A stretch of 64,000 nucleotides of DNA from Mucilaginibacter sp. UR6-1 (GCF_020880975.1 NZ_JAJIWP010000001.1:186001-250000); one strand, 5' to 3'. Positions 46,667 to 54,914 are shown, counted from the first letter of the stretch. A program made the numbers and translations. Notes: a model not told the origin generated them from the letters alone.

Positions 46667-46699
46667 CCCAACATTTTTACAGAATTTTTTTGACAGAAT

Positions 46700-47662
46700 T
46701 TAACGGGGCAATTCGGCCATGAAGTCCAGTATCTCGGCACCGATCTCGCTGGCATTTGTTTCCAGCGCAAAATGGCCTGTGTCATAAAATTTTAGTTTAG
46801 CGCCGGGCAGGTCCTTTAGATAAGCCTTAGCGCCGGCAGGAAGAAAATAAGGGTCGCGGTTTCCCCAAACCAGTAATGCCTTGGGCTGGTATTTTCTAAA
46901 ATATTCATGAAACTTTGGATAAAGCGCCACATTCGTCCGGTAATCTTTTACCAGGTCAAGCTGGATCTCGATGTTGCCCGGCCTGTCCAGAAAATGCTGG
47001 TCAAGCGTGTATGTTTCCGGCGCGATCAGCGAAGCGTCCGCTACACCCTCATGGTATTGAAACCAGGTCGCTTTTTCCGAAACGAAATCCTTTAAAGCAT
47101 CACGGTTCGCCTGCGACTGATCCTTCCAGTATTTTTGGATCGGGCCCCATTCCTTGCTCAGTCCTTCTTCATAAGCGTTACCATTCTGTGAAATGATACC
47201 GGTGATCTTCTCCGGATTAGCCATGGCAAGCCGAAGGCCAACAGGCGATCCGTAGTCAAAAATATAAACGGCGAACCGCTTCAATCCCAGTTCATCGATG
47301 AAGCCTTGTGCTGTACTGGCAAGATTATCGAACGTGTAGTTGAAATTTTTGTGATCGGGTGCATCAGAATATCCAAAACCCGGCAGGTCCGGCGCGATCA
47401 CATGATATCTGGCGTTCAGTATCGGTATCAGGTTCCTGAACATGTGCGATGAGGTTGGATAGCCGTGCAGCAGTAGCAGCGTGGGCGCGCCTATCGGCCC
47501 GGATTCTCGGTAAAAGATATTCAAACCATTTACTTTTACATTACGATAGTGGATCTGTGTGTGTTCCATAGTGCTTTTGATTATTTGTTTATTTTTATAC
47601 TGCGCGGCAGCATTGCCGGTGAGCAATCCTGTGACCATCAGGATCATTAACAGTTTTGTCAT
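46700..47662 (-). CDS. secreted alpha/beta hydrolase, Asp-nucleophile type (haloalkane dehalogenase/epoxide hydrolase-like)
   Basis: 320 aa from ATG 47662, which gives a clean signal peptide (MTKLLMILMVTGLLTGNAAAQ); an upstream ATG at 47683 adds seven residues. HGYPTSSHMFRNLIP (oxyanion region), nucleophile Asp in YIFDYGSPVGLRLAM, WGNRDPYFLP (acid) and TGHFALE (His). Asp instead of Ser at the elbow points to dehalogenases or epoxide hydrolases. Divergent from a LysR gene that probably controls it. Confidence 0.87.
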   Translation of the reverse strand: MTKLLMILMVTGLLTGNAAAQYKNKQIIKSTMEHTQIHYRNVKVNGLNIFYRESGPIGAPTLLLLHGYPTSSHMFRNLIPILNARYHVIAPDLPGFGYSDAPDHKNFNYTFDNLASTAQGFIDELGLKRFAVYIFDYGSPVGLRLAMANPEKITGIISQNGNAYEEGLSKEWGPIQKYWKDQSQANRDALKDFVSEKATWFQYHEGVADASLIAPETYTLDQHFLDRPGNIEIQLDLVKDYRTNVALYPKFHEYFRKYQPKALLVWGNRDPYFLPAGAKAYLKDLPGAKLKFYDTGHFALETNASEIGAEILDFMAELPR

Positions 47663-47762
47663 AATTCTATTTCTCTTATACATATGTCAAAATTAAAACG
47701 GATATTTAATTATTAAAAACGATTAATTGTGATTTTTTATATCATTATTAGTGATTGATAGT

Positions 47763-48620
47763 ATGAATTTGAACGACCTGAAAATATTTGAGGCAGTTGC
47801 CGAGACCGGAAGTTTTACCAAAGCTGCCGGAGCAACCTTCACCGTACAGTCTAACGTCACCGCCCGGATCAAAAGCCTGGAGGAGGAATTCGGTGCTGCA
47901 CTATTCGCCCGAACTTCCCGTAAAGTTTCGCTTACGCCCGCCGGACACACCCTGATGCAATATTCAAAACAGATCGGTAAGCTCGTAGAGGAAGCGAAGT
48001 TCCATGTTCAGAAAGGTGATAAGATTGCCGGTAACCTTAAGATTGGCTGCATCGAAACAACCATGGCCCTTAAAGTGCCCGGCATGCTTCGGCAATTCGA
48101 AGACCTATATCCGGAGGTTGAGCTCGAATTTCGTTCTGATATACGTAGCGCGCTGATCAGCGCGGTGCTTAAACATGAACTGGACGCGGCCTTTGTACCT
48201 GCCCCACTTAATGTAAGCGGGCTTGACCAAATCAAAGTCAGGACGGAGCAACTTGTACTCATCAGCGCCTCGGAAGGGCCGGATATTAAAGAGCTGATTG
48301 AAAGCGATCCGCTTAAGATAGTCGTCTTCGCCGAGGGCTGTGTCTTCCGGGCGAGGCTGGAATCGTGGTTAAGTTCTAAGGGCATTATCAATTACAAAAG
48401 CACGGTTCTGAATTCGATAGAAGGCATCATTAATTTTGTCGAGTCGGGCATCGGCATCAGTTTGCTGCCTGAAGAGATCATCCGGGATTTTTACACCGGC
48501 CGGAAGATCCGTACAGATACCTTAAATAAGGAACTCTCCACCATGAACACGGTAATGATCACGCGAAAGGATGAGCCGCCGTCGAGAGTGCTCGCTGCAT
48601 TTATGGATCTCTATCGCTGA
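47763..48620 (+). CDS. LysR-family transcriptional regulator
   Basis: 285 aa from ATG 47763 (MNLNDLKIFEAVAETGSFTKAAG); a GTG at 47751 would add four residues and is less typical. N-terminal winged helix with SFTKAAGATFTVQSNVTARIKSLEEEFGAALFART and a C-terminal periplasmic-binding-like effector domain (GNLKIGCIETTMALKVP). Divergent from the hydrolase with about 100 bases between the starts: the usual LysR/target layout. Confidence 0.93.
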   Translation: MNLNDLKIFEAVAETGSFTKAAGATFTVQSNVTARIKSLEEEFGAALFARTSRKVSLTPAGHTLMQYSKQIGKLVEEAKFHVQKGDKIAGNLKIGCIETTMALKVPGMLRQFEDLYPEVELEFRSDIRSALISAVLKHELDAAFVPAPLNVSGLDQIKVRTEQLVLISASEGPDIKELIESDPLKIVVFAEGCVFRARLESWLSSKGIINYKSTVLNSIEGIINFVESGIGISLLPEEIIRDFYTGRKIRTDTLNKELSTMNTVMITRKDEPPSRVLAAFMDLYR

Positions 48621-48698
48621 TCTTGTCAAAGAACGGTGGCGAAATATTTGGCTGGTAACAGCCTCATGGTATTATGATGAACTTACCCGCGACGTTGT

Positions 48699-49403
48699 TT
48701 AGCCCGGTAGGTTACCACTATTATTTGTGATTGTTGGTGCCGGAACATGATCTATGGTTAGATGTGCTGCCAGGAAGGCAGGTGTACAGCCGTTCCCTAA
48801 CTCTTTGCTCAACGGGGGGGGCTTGTATTTGTAAAGCTGTCTTTTAATCCTGCTTAATGAATCTTTGTTTATCCCGAGATAGGAAGCGATATCCCGCTGG
48901 GGAAAGCGTTCAATAAGTTCAGGATGACAGGCAATGAAATCTTTATACCGTTCCAGGGCTGTAACGCTGATGGCTGCATTCAGCCGACGCTGGCAGGCAA
49001 TGATATCCCGGCTGTCCAGCTCCCGCAGCATCTGCGCACAAGCGGGCACCTTCATAAGATCGGGCAGATCCGACCTTCGGATCAGCAGCATTTCCGTATC
49101 CTCGACGGCCTCAATGTAGTAATTGCTCGGGCGGTAAAGTACATAACTTTCGCGGTCACCTATCCACCGGTTTTCTATCCCAAGGCATACCATATGCAGG
49201 CCGCCCTTCTGATCGAGGAAATACTGTCTCATTGCGCCTTTTACAATGAAAGCATAAAACTTGCAATGGAAACCCGGCTGCAGCAGGTATTGCTTTCGCC
49301 GTATTTTATAAGGTGTCAGCGCTTTCCTGATCAGCTCAACTTCGTCAGCCGTTAACGGCAGGTAATTAAATCCCTGTAGATAATTAAAAAATGCTTCATA
49401 CAT
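48699..49403 (-). CDS. Crp/Fnr-family transcriptional regulator 2
   Basis: 234 aa from ATG 49403 (MYEAFFNYLQGF); a start at 49433 would add ten residues. cNMP-like domain (RRKQYLLQPGFHCKFYAFIVKGAMRQYF; GDRESYV) and winged helix RDIASYLGINKDSLSRIKRQLYKY. Similar throughout to regulator 1. It has an extra C-terminal tail of about 40 residues rich in Pro and small residues. No FNR-type cysteines. Confidence 0.88.
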   Translation of the reverse strand: MYEAFFNYLQGFNYLPLTADEVELIRKALTPYKIRRKQYLLQPGFHCKFYAFIVKGAMRQYFLDQKGGLHMVCLGIENRWIGDRESYVLYRPSNYYIEAVEDTEMLLIRRSDLPDLMKVPACAQMLRELDSRDIIACQRRLNAAISVTALERYKDFIACHPELIERFPQRDIASYLGINKDSLSRIKRQLYKYKPPPLSKELGNGCTPAFLAAHLTIDHVPAPTITNNSGNLPG

Positions 49404-49470
49404 ATCCGGATTGTGACAACAATAGTTTAACATGGCCGGCTCAGTTGTAAATAATTACTTTGCAGAGCAC

Positions 49471-49490
49471 TGTTCCGCACGTGCGCAACA
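49471..49490. promoter_or_regulatory. near-perfect palindrome upstream of Crp/Fnr gene 2
   Basis: TGTTCCGCACGTGCGCAACA: a 20-bp palindrome with one mismatched pair, 68 bases before the ATG at 49403. Possible operator. Confidence 0.4.
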
Positions 49491-49686
49491 GATACCCGGC
49501 GGCACCGGCCGCAGCACGTTCCGATCATATCCATCGTCAACATAAAGCGGCAGGATGCTTAGTGGAGCAACCACGTTCTCTAAGCATACTGCCGCACCTC
49601 AGCCCCGCAATTGATCACGGGCGCCTCGATCCTGAAGACGAGATGATCTTATTACAAATGTTAGGATATGTTTACAGAATCCACTG

Positions 49687-49700
49687 AACATATGGTAAAT
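49687..49700. promoter_or_regulatory. partial TTTACCATATGGTAAA-type site
   Basis: Contains CATATGGTAAA, one intact half of the palindrome found at 50309 and 51464. Confidence 0.4.
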
Positions 49701-49705
49701 AATAA

Positions 49706-50275
49706 TCAGCGGATATTTTTTCTTATCCTGCTCAACGACTGTTGCGTGATACCAAGATAAGATGCAACATACGCCAGCGGAACCCGGGAAGCAATCTTTT
49801 CAAACCCGGTCAGGAAAGAACGGTAACGGGAAGCGGCGTCCTCGGTGATCAGGCGGCTCCGACGTTCTATTGATTCGTGCAGGCATTTCTTTGCCATTTT
49901 ACTTTCTATTTCCGCCCAGCCCACGATAGTATTGCCAATCTCGTCCCAGTCCTCCTTCTCGAACATCAGGAATTCGCAGGGGGTGATTGCCTGGATATAT
50001 TCAGATGCCACGATCTGGGTCTCGAATCTGGCGTAATCCGTTACAAACTGACCCTCGCCAACAAAATAATGGGTGATCTCCTGGCCTTTATTGTTATAGT
50101 ATACGAAACGTACCACACCGCTTAACAGAAAACCGACCTGCCTCGGTACCTTTCCCGCCTCTGTCAGATAGCCTTCCTTTGCAAATTTGACCGGTGTTGC
50201 CTTGCTTATTATTAATTGGATCTGCTGTTCATTCAATTTACCGAATTGCAGGATGAAATTTATGAGTTCTTTCAT
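49706..50275 (-). CDS. Crp/Fnr-family transcriptional regulator 3
   Basis: 189 aa. cNMP-binding-like domain (KEGYLTEAGKVPRQVGFLLSGVVRFVYYNNKGQEITHYFVGEGQFVTDY) and winged helix VAYVASYLGITQQSLSRIRKNI (written from LAYVASYLGI). More distant from regulators 1 and 2. A perfect 16-bp palindrome lies 34 bases upstream of its start, and an identical one precedes the neighbouring SDR gene, suggesting autoregulation and control of the SDR. Confidence 0.9.
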   Translation of the reverse strand: MKELINFILQFGKLNEQQIQLIISKATPVKFAKEGYLTEAGKVPRQVGFLLSGVVRFVYYNNKGQEITHYFVGEGQFVTDYARFETQIVASEYIQAITPCEFLMFEKEDWDEIGNTIVGWAEIESKMAKKCLHESIERRSRLITEDAASRYRSFLTGFEKIASRVPLAYVASYLGITQQSLSRIRKNIR

Positions 50276-50308
50276 TATTAAATATACAGGCTATCTCATA
50301 ACAATCCA

Positions 50309-50324
50309 TTTACCATATGGTAAA
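50309..50324. promoter_or_regulatory. TTTACCATATGGTAAA palindrome, Crp/Fnr gene 3
   Basis: Perfect 16-bp palindrome, 34 bases upstream of the Crp/Fnr gene 3 ATG. Exact duplicate at 51464-51479. Confidence 0.7.
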
Positions 50325-50465
50325 AAAATTGGACAAAATGATGGTTGAAATACCGTGTGCTGTATGACAAGTAACGAAAGCGGGACAGCATTTAGAAGGT
50401 AACCCTTATTTATTTTTGATGATTTTTTATACGCGAACATTGCCTTGATGTGTGGTTACTCAAAT

Positions 50466-50521
50466 AAAAAAGCCGGTCCATCACACCCTTGGCTATTGAT
50501 GCCTGGAGGTGAAGGGCCGGC
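50466..50521 (-). terminator. terminator of the SDR 1 gene
   Basis: A long imperfect stem beginning AGCCGGTCCATCAC and closing GTGAAGGGCCGGC, with an A-run on the plus strand before it (TTTTTT on the transcript). Confidence 0.6.
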
Positions 50522-50546
50522 CTGTGACTTGAAGATAGGGACTTAA

Positions 50547-51410
50547 TTAGGCTAAAAGCTCTTTCAGTCCGTACGCTTCCATGGCTTTTTTAAGTTCAAC
50601 CTGCTGCACGGCATTGATCGTTTTTATGTATTCTCCTGTTGTCGGGTCAATAACCGTTCTTAACGGCCTTGCCCCCTTAGGCTGACCGATCAATTCCACC
50701 ACGGCATCTGCGATCATCTGCGGATCAGGTTTGTGGATCTCAAATAGCTGGCCGATAGCGGCAAACATCCTATCCTGTAGCCCATCAAGGACTTTGTAAC
50801 CTCCGGCGACAGACGCGTCGGCACCGAACTGTACTTTGGTGCCCATTTCCGTTGGGAAGCCGCCGGGTTCCAATATCGCCAGGTCAATACCCAGTGGCCG
50901 CAGCTCATAATGCAAACCTTCGCTCAAGCCTTCAAGCGCATACTTTGAGGCGCAATAGGCGGTAAAATAGGGAAAGCTGACCCGCCCGAACCCGCTTGTT
51001 ACATTAATGATCAACCCTTCCGATTGTTCACGCATTACAGGTAACGCCAGTTTGGTTGTACGCCACGGCCCCAGTACGTTGATGTCAAGCATACGCTGAA
51101 TGTCTGCAGCAGTAGCTGTTTCTCCAAGGCCGAACATACTGGCACCGGCGTTGTTCACCAATACGTCAATCCTGCCTTCGGCCTCAATGATGCTGTCAAA
51201 CGCCTTTTTCACACTTTCGTCGTTCGTGAGTTCCACATCGAGCACCTTTACGTTCTCTACCTGCGATAGTTCGTTAGCTTTTTCTGCGTTCTTGCCGGTG
51301 GTGTCTCGCATGGTGGCATATACCTGGTGCCCGAGTGCGGCCACGCTGTGGGCGGTCAGCCAGCCGAAGCCACTGTTAGTCCCTGTTATCAATACAACTT
51401 TTTTGCTCAT
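50547..51410 (-). CDS. short-chain dehydrogenase/reductase 1
   Basis: 287 aa from ATG 51410 (MSKKVVLITGTNSGFG); a start at 51437 adds nine residues. Nucleotide-binding TGTNSGFG, NNAG (VLVNNAGASMFG), and the catalytic Ser plus YCASK (Tyr/Lys). Classical SDR, substrate unknown; the ATMRDT motif after the second strand suggests NADP. The perfect palindrome at 51464-51479 is 54 bases upstream. Confidence 0.92.
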   Translation of the reverse strand: MSKKVVLITGTNSGFGWLTAHSVAALGHQVYATMRDTTGKNAEKANELSQVENVKVLDVELTNDESVKKAFDSIIEAEGRIDVLVNNAGASMFGLGETATAADIQRMLDINVLGPWRTTKLALPVMREQSEGLIINVTSGFGRVSFPYFTAYCASKYALEGLSEGLHYELRPLGIDLAILEPGGFPTEMGTKVQFGADASVAGGYKVLDGLQDRMFAAIGQLFEIHKPDPQMIADAVVELIGQPKGARPLRTVIDPTTGEYIKTINAVQQVELKKAMEAYGLKELLA

Positions 51411-51463
51411 GATATAGATGTTAAAATATTGACGCAAAATTCATCAAGAGTTCTTTAAATCTA

Positions 51464-51479
51464 TTTACCATATGGTAAA
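51464..51479. promoter_or_regulatory. TTTACCATATGGTAAA palindrome, SDR 1
   Basis: Identical to the site in front of Crp/Fnr gene 3, 54 bases before the SDR 1 ATG. Confidence 0.7.
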
Positions 51480-51586
51480 AAATGAGTCAGTTGCTGTAAT
51501 GTCAATCATAATGACCTCTAAATGACAGGAGGTTGGACCGGCTTTACAGCGATCAATTTCTATTGTAGTTTATATGACCCGGAAAA

Positions 51587-51604
51587 TGTAGGCATAGGTC
51601 TACT
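51587..51604 (+). promoter_or_regulatory. outer CATAGGTC-type palindrome, hydrolase copy 2 promoter
   Basis: TGTAGGCATAGGTCTACT; core GGCATAGGTC 51591-51600. Centre 27.5 bp upstream of the -7 box (CATCTTCC 51623-51630), exactly as in copy 1. Confidence 0.68.
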
Positions 51605-51610
51605 TAATTT

Positions 51611-51627
51611 AATGGCATAGGTCATCT
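51611..51627 (+). promoter_or_regulatory. second CATAGGTC-type site, hydrolase copy 2 promoter
   Basis: AATGGCATAGGTCATCT; core GGCATAGGTC 51614-51623, 23 bp from the outer core, overlapping the -7 box. Confidence 0.6.
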
Positions 51628-51691
51628 TCCGGTGATATACTGATGCGGAGATTTGAGCCGGAACTCTTTTATAAAAAACTAAAATTCTATC

Positions 51692-52324
51692 ATGAGTAGC
51701 ATTACACCTATCCGCGATCCTAAAGAGGATCACCTGATCACCCCGGAAAATTCTGCCCTGATCCTGATCGATTATCAGCCACTGCAGGTCAACTCCGTAA
51801 GGTCAATGGATCACATTGAATTGGTTAAGAACATCGTTACCGTCGCTAAGGTAGCTAAGGCATTCAAAGTGCCTGTTATCCTGAGTACCGTTAATGTAGC
51901 CACAGGTATCAATAAACCAACCATCAGTCATCTCCGCTCAGTATTGCCGGACGTGCCTGAACTGGACCGCACGTCCGTCAATTCATGGGAGGACAAGGAA
52001 TTCCAGGATGCGGTCAAAGCCCTCGGCAGGAAAAAACTGGTTATCTGTGCCCTTTGGACCGAGGTTTGTCTTTGCTTTCCGGCACTTGACCTTATTAAGG
52101 AAGGTTACGAGGTATACACCATTGTTGATGCCGTTGGCGGTACTTCACCTATAGCGCACGAGGTTGCCTTACGCCGAATGGAACAGGCTGGCGTGCAACT
52201 ATCATCGGTTACGCAGTTCGCCTGTGAACTGCAAAGAGACTGGAACCGTCTTGATACCAAGCAGCCGTTCTTCGATGCGCTGATGGAGAACGGCTCGTTC
52301 TTCGTAGAAACCCTGCGCTGGTAG
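51692..52324 (+). CDS. isochorismatase-family cysteine hydrolase (YcaC-like), copy 2
   Basis: 210 aa. D27 in LILIDYQPLQV and C126 in CALWTEVCLCFPALDL correspond to the copy 1 residues; INSWED/VNSWED and QRDWNR-type blocks are shared too. Oppositely oriented to copy 1 at 7 kb distance. Strong terminator downstream. The pair looks like an old duplication kept under one regulator. Confidence 0.9.
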   Translation: MSSITPIRDPKEDHLITPENSALILIDYQPLQVNSVRSMDHIELVKNIVTVAKVAKAFKVPVILSTVNVATGINKPTISHLRSVLPDVPELDRTSVNSWEDKEFQDAVKALGRKKLVICALWTEVCLCFPALDLIKEGYEVYTIVDAVGGTSPIAHEVALRRMEQAGVQLSSVTQFACELQRDWNRLDTKQPFFDALMENGSFFVETLRW

Positions 52325-52334
52325 TTTTCTGATG

Positions 52335-52389
52335 AACCTTTCGCTTGCGGCATCACCTGGTCAGGCTGATGCCGCAAGCGAAGGTTTTT
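52335..52389 (+). terminator. terminator of hydrolase copy 2
   Basis: A stem of about 20 bp (52335-52355 with 52367-52386, one unpaired base) with a CCTG/CAGG loop hairpin and TTTTT at 52385-52389. Confidence 0.88.
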
Positions 52390-52720
52390 CTGACATGCTG
52401 AATGACCTTGACGGCATTTTGAATAAACAGTTAAGCAAGCTAAGGAACCGAAATTGAATAAGGGATTAAAAGGACCGTTCTCGATTTGCAGCCTGTGACC
52501 GTTAGTATAGGCACTGTCAGCGGTGCAGAAAAGGTTCTGTTTCCGATCAGCTATGTAACTAAGGTACCTATGATATCGGCGGCCTCAATAAAATACCCAA
52601 TTGGGATACAATAAACAGCGTTTTGGATAATCGGTTAAGGCATTTCCCGGATAAATTTGTTGATTCACATTTCGCTGAACAAATAATGTCATCTCGGTAT
52701 TTATTTATAAAATTCTGCTT
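52390..52720. other. gene-free gap before SDR 2
   Basis: I see no supported gene in these 331 bases. Two short stretches (about 52414-52439 and 52617-52642) match at 19 of 26 positions, perhaps traces of a decayed duplicated sequence. No promoter stands out. Confidence 0.35.
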
Positions 52721-53527
52721 ATGAAAAAAACGATCTTTATAACGGGAGCTTCTGCCGGACTCGGTAAAGCTACCGCCAGGCTGTTTCAGCAAAAGGGCTG
52801 GAATGTTATCGCTACCATGCGAGATCCGGGAAAGGAAAAAGAACTTTCTCAACTACCCAATGTTACCTTGCTGCCACTTGACGTAACCGACCTGAAACAG
52901 ATCAGGGAAACTACTGAAAAAGCGACAACACTACATGATGTTGACGTTGTGTTCAATAACGCCGGCTATGGCCTGATGGGTGCCTTGGAGGCTTTCAGCG
53001 ATGAACAGATACTTAAACAACTTAACACAAATCTTATCGGTGTTATCATGGTCACCCAAGCGTTCATTCCCCATTTCAGGAAAAAGAAAAGCGGGGTGTT
53101 TATCAGTACCACCTCTATGGGAGGGCTGCTGGCCTATCCTTTGCATTCCATCTATCATGCTGCAAAATTCGGAGTTCAGGGCTGGTCAGAAAGTATGTCG
53201 TTCGAACTCGGCTTGCACAACATCAGGATCAAAACGGTTGCACCCGGTGCTGTGGCAACGGATTTTTTAGGAAGATCACTGGACAAGAACTTGCATACTG
53301 CTTACAAAGAGCTTGAGGATAAGCTTTTTGCCATGACAGAAGCGATGATGTCTCAGGCGGTGGCACCTGAAAAGGTTGCGGAGGTTGTTTATGAAGCTGC
53401 TACTGATGATAAGGACCAGCTCACCTACATCCCAACCAGTGATGCCCGGGCAGCTTATGACAGGCGGGTTGAGATAGGGAGTGAGGCTTCACGAATAGAG
53501 ATAAGGGAACAGATATTGGGAAAATAA
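52721..53527 (+). CDS. short-chain dehydrogenase/reductase 2
   Basis: 268 aa. TGASAGLG nucleotide loop, ATMRDP, FNNAGYGLMG, active-site Ser (ISTTSMGG) and YHAAK. Classical SDR, substrate unknown. Only about 30% like SDR 1 by eye, so not a recent duplicate. The AraC-family gene starts 10 bases after its stop, so they form a unit. Confidence 0.92.
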   Translation: MKKTIFITGASAGLGKATARLFQQKGWNVIATMRDPGKEKELSQLPNVTLLPLDVTDLKQIRETTEKATTLHDVDVVFNNAGYGLMGALEAFSDEQILKQLNTNLIGVIMVTQAFIPHFRKKKSGVFISTTSMGGLLAYPLHSIYHAAKFGVQGWSESMSFELGLHNIRIKTVAPGAVATDFLGRSLDKNLHTAYKELEDKLFAMTEAMMSQAVAPEKVAEVVYEAATDDKDQLTYIPTSDARAAYDRRVEIGSEASRIEIREQILGK

Positions 53528-53536
53528 TGGTTCTGC

Positions 53537-54469
53537 ATGGAAATCATCGGCACTATCGCGGATAAACACCGTCTGCTGTCCTTACCGCAACCGTTTCATC
53601 CTTTAATAAGTGTCGTGAGGGTGGCGGACGTTCGTGCGGTGGACGATCCCATCTGGCAACGCTTTGCACTGAATTTTTATTGCATCGCCCTTAAACGGAA
53701 TGTCAAGAGCAAAATGCAGTACGGTCAGCAGCGATACGATCATGATAAAGGGATACTGACCTTTATAGCCCCTAAACAGGTATTATCCCTAAATGGCCCG
53801 CCGGTTTATGAAACAGGTGAGGATGCCGGTTACGCTTTGTTTTTTAATGCTGAATTCCTGCACGATCACCCGCTGGCATCGAAGATCAGAACCTACGGTT
53901 TCTTTTCTTACATGACCAGCGAGGCATTGCATTTATCAGAAAAGGAGGAAAAATGTATTGGTGAGATCTTTTTGAAGATAGAGGAGGAGTTACAGCAGTC
54001 AGATCAGCACTCGAAGGATGTTATTCTTGCGCAGATAGAACTGATACTGAGTTACAGTAAACGCTATTATGAAAGGCAATTTATTAGTCGCAAGACAGTC
54101 AGCCATGCTATTCTCACCAAAATTGAGCAGTTGATGAATGACTACTTCGACGGGAAAGAAGCTTTAAATAACGGGATACCTACGGTCGAATATTTAGCGG
54201 TCAGGCTTAACCTTTCACCCCACTATTTCAGTGATGTGCTGAGGTCGCTGACTGGCGAGAGCGCACTGCATCATATTCAGGAAAAGCTGGTTGATAAAGC
54301 GAAGGAGTATTTGTCTGTAACCGACCTGACCGTTTCGGAAATTGCCTACAAGTTAGGATTTAAACATCCGCAATCGCTCAGCAAGCTGTTCAGAAGAAAG
54401 ACGAATATTTCTCCCTTAGTGTTCCGCAGGAACTTAATTACTTTGACGCGTACTAAACCTACGGGATAA
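53537..54469 (+). CDS. AraC-family transcriptional regulator
   Basis: 310 aa with an N-terminal sensing domain (cupin-like strands: IAPKQVLSLNGPPVYETGEDAGYALFF) and a C-terminal double helix-turn-helix: VEYLAVRLNLSPHYFSDVLRSLTGESALHHI and VSEIAYKLGFKHPQSLSKLFRRKTNISPLVFRR. Ten bases after SDR 2, which it may control. Confidence 0.92.
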   Translation: MEIIGTIADKHRLLSLPQPFHPLISVVRVADVRAVDDPIWQRFALNFYCIALKRNVKSKMQYGQQRYDHDKGILTFIAPKQVLSLNGPPVYETGEDAGYALFFNAEFLHDHPLASKIRTYGFFSYMTSEALHLSEKEEKCIGEIFLKIEEELQQSDQHSKDVILAQIELILSYSKRYYERQFISRKTVSHAILTKIEQLMNDYFDGKEALNNGIPTVEYLAVRLNLSPHYFSDVLRSLTGESALHHIQEKLVDKAKEYLSVTDLTVSEIAYKLGFKHPQSLSKLFRRKTNISPLVFRRNLITLTRTKPTG

Positions 54470-54527
54470 ATTCAGGATCCGTTGATCTTATCATAAAATT
54501 GTAAATATTGGATAGATACTTGTAGGT

Positions 54528-54547
54528 ATTTAGGTAAATGCCTAAAT
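54528..54547. promoter_or_regulatory. ArsR-type palindromic operator before the ArsR gene
   Basis: ATTTAGGTAAATGCCTAAAT has perfect ATTTAGG/CCTAAAT arms, 8 bases upstream of the ArsR start. An 11-base part recurs, inverted, in front of the MDR gene. Confidence 0.6.
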
Positions 54548-54554
54548 TTGTTTT

Positions 54555-54860
54555 ATGAAATTGTTAGAGGTAATTAAATCATTGTCTAATCAAACGCGTT
54601 TGGATATCCTTACTTGGTTAAAAGACCCCTTTGCTTATTTTCCGGCAGAGGAGTTGGTTGATTACTCACCGTCATTAGGTGTTTGTGTTTCTGATATTGC
54701 TAAAAAAGCAAAAATGTCTGTTCCTACGGTTTCAGTTTATCTTAAAAACATGGCGGCAGCGGATATTTTAGTGGCAACAAGAAAAGATCAATGGACCTAT
54801 TATAAACGTAATGAGGACGCGATACAGGAATTAGCGGAGTTGATCAAAGAAAAATTATAA
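54555..54860 (+). CDS. ArsR/SmtB-family transcriptional repressor
   Basis: 101 aa winged helix: IKSLSNQTRLDILTWLKDP, recognition region CVSDIAKKAKMSVPTVSVYLKNM, and a wing WTYYKRNEDAI. One Cys only (VCVSD), so a metal-sensing role is not supported. Divergent only in spacing: the MDR gene follows after 54 bases and shares an operator motif. Confidence 0.9.
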   Translation: MKLLEVIKSLSNQTRLDILTWLKDPFAYFPAEELVDYSPSLGVCVSDIAKKAKMSVPTVSVYLKNMAAADILVATRKDQWTYYKRNEDAIQELAELIKEKL

Positions 54861-54885
54861 AAAAAATTAACGAATAACTTAGAGT

Positions 54886-54904
54886 TTTACCTAAATAGCT
54901 AAAT
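54886..54904. promoter_or_regulatory. ArsR-type half-site motif before the MDR gene
   Basis: TTTACCTAAAT 54886-54896 is the exact reverse complement of ATTTAGGTAAA (54528-54538); a second CTAAAT follows at 54899-54904. Confidence 0.5.
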
Positions 54905-54914
54905 ACAAAAAACA

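Larger units (their letters stand above)
49404..49705. other. gap between Crp/Fnr genes 2 and 3
   Basis: No gene supported. It holds the near-perfect palindrome at 49471-49490, a GC-rich GCGGC/GCCGC inverted repeat close by, and a partial TTTACCATATG-type site at 49687-49700. Confidence 0.4.

Noticed and set aside
48924..49355. 143-codon frame opposite Crp/Fnr gene 2
   Set aside because: Fully antisense to a good gene, with no domain features.
49460..49687. 75-codon plus-strand frame between Crp/Fnr genes 2 and 3
   Set aside because: Low-complexity His/Pro/Arg-rich text across a region with palindromes; no family resemblance.
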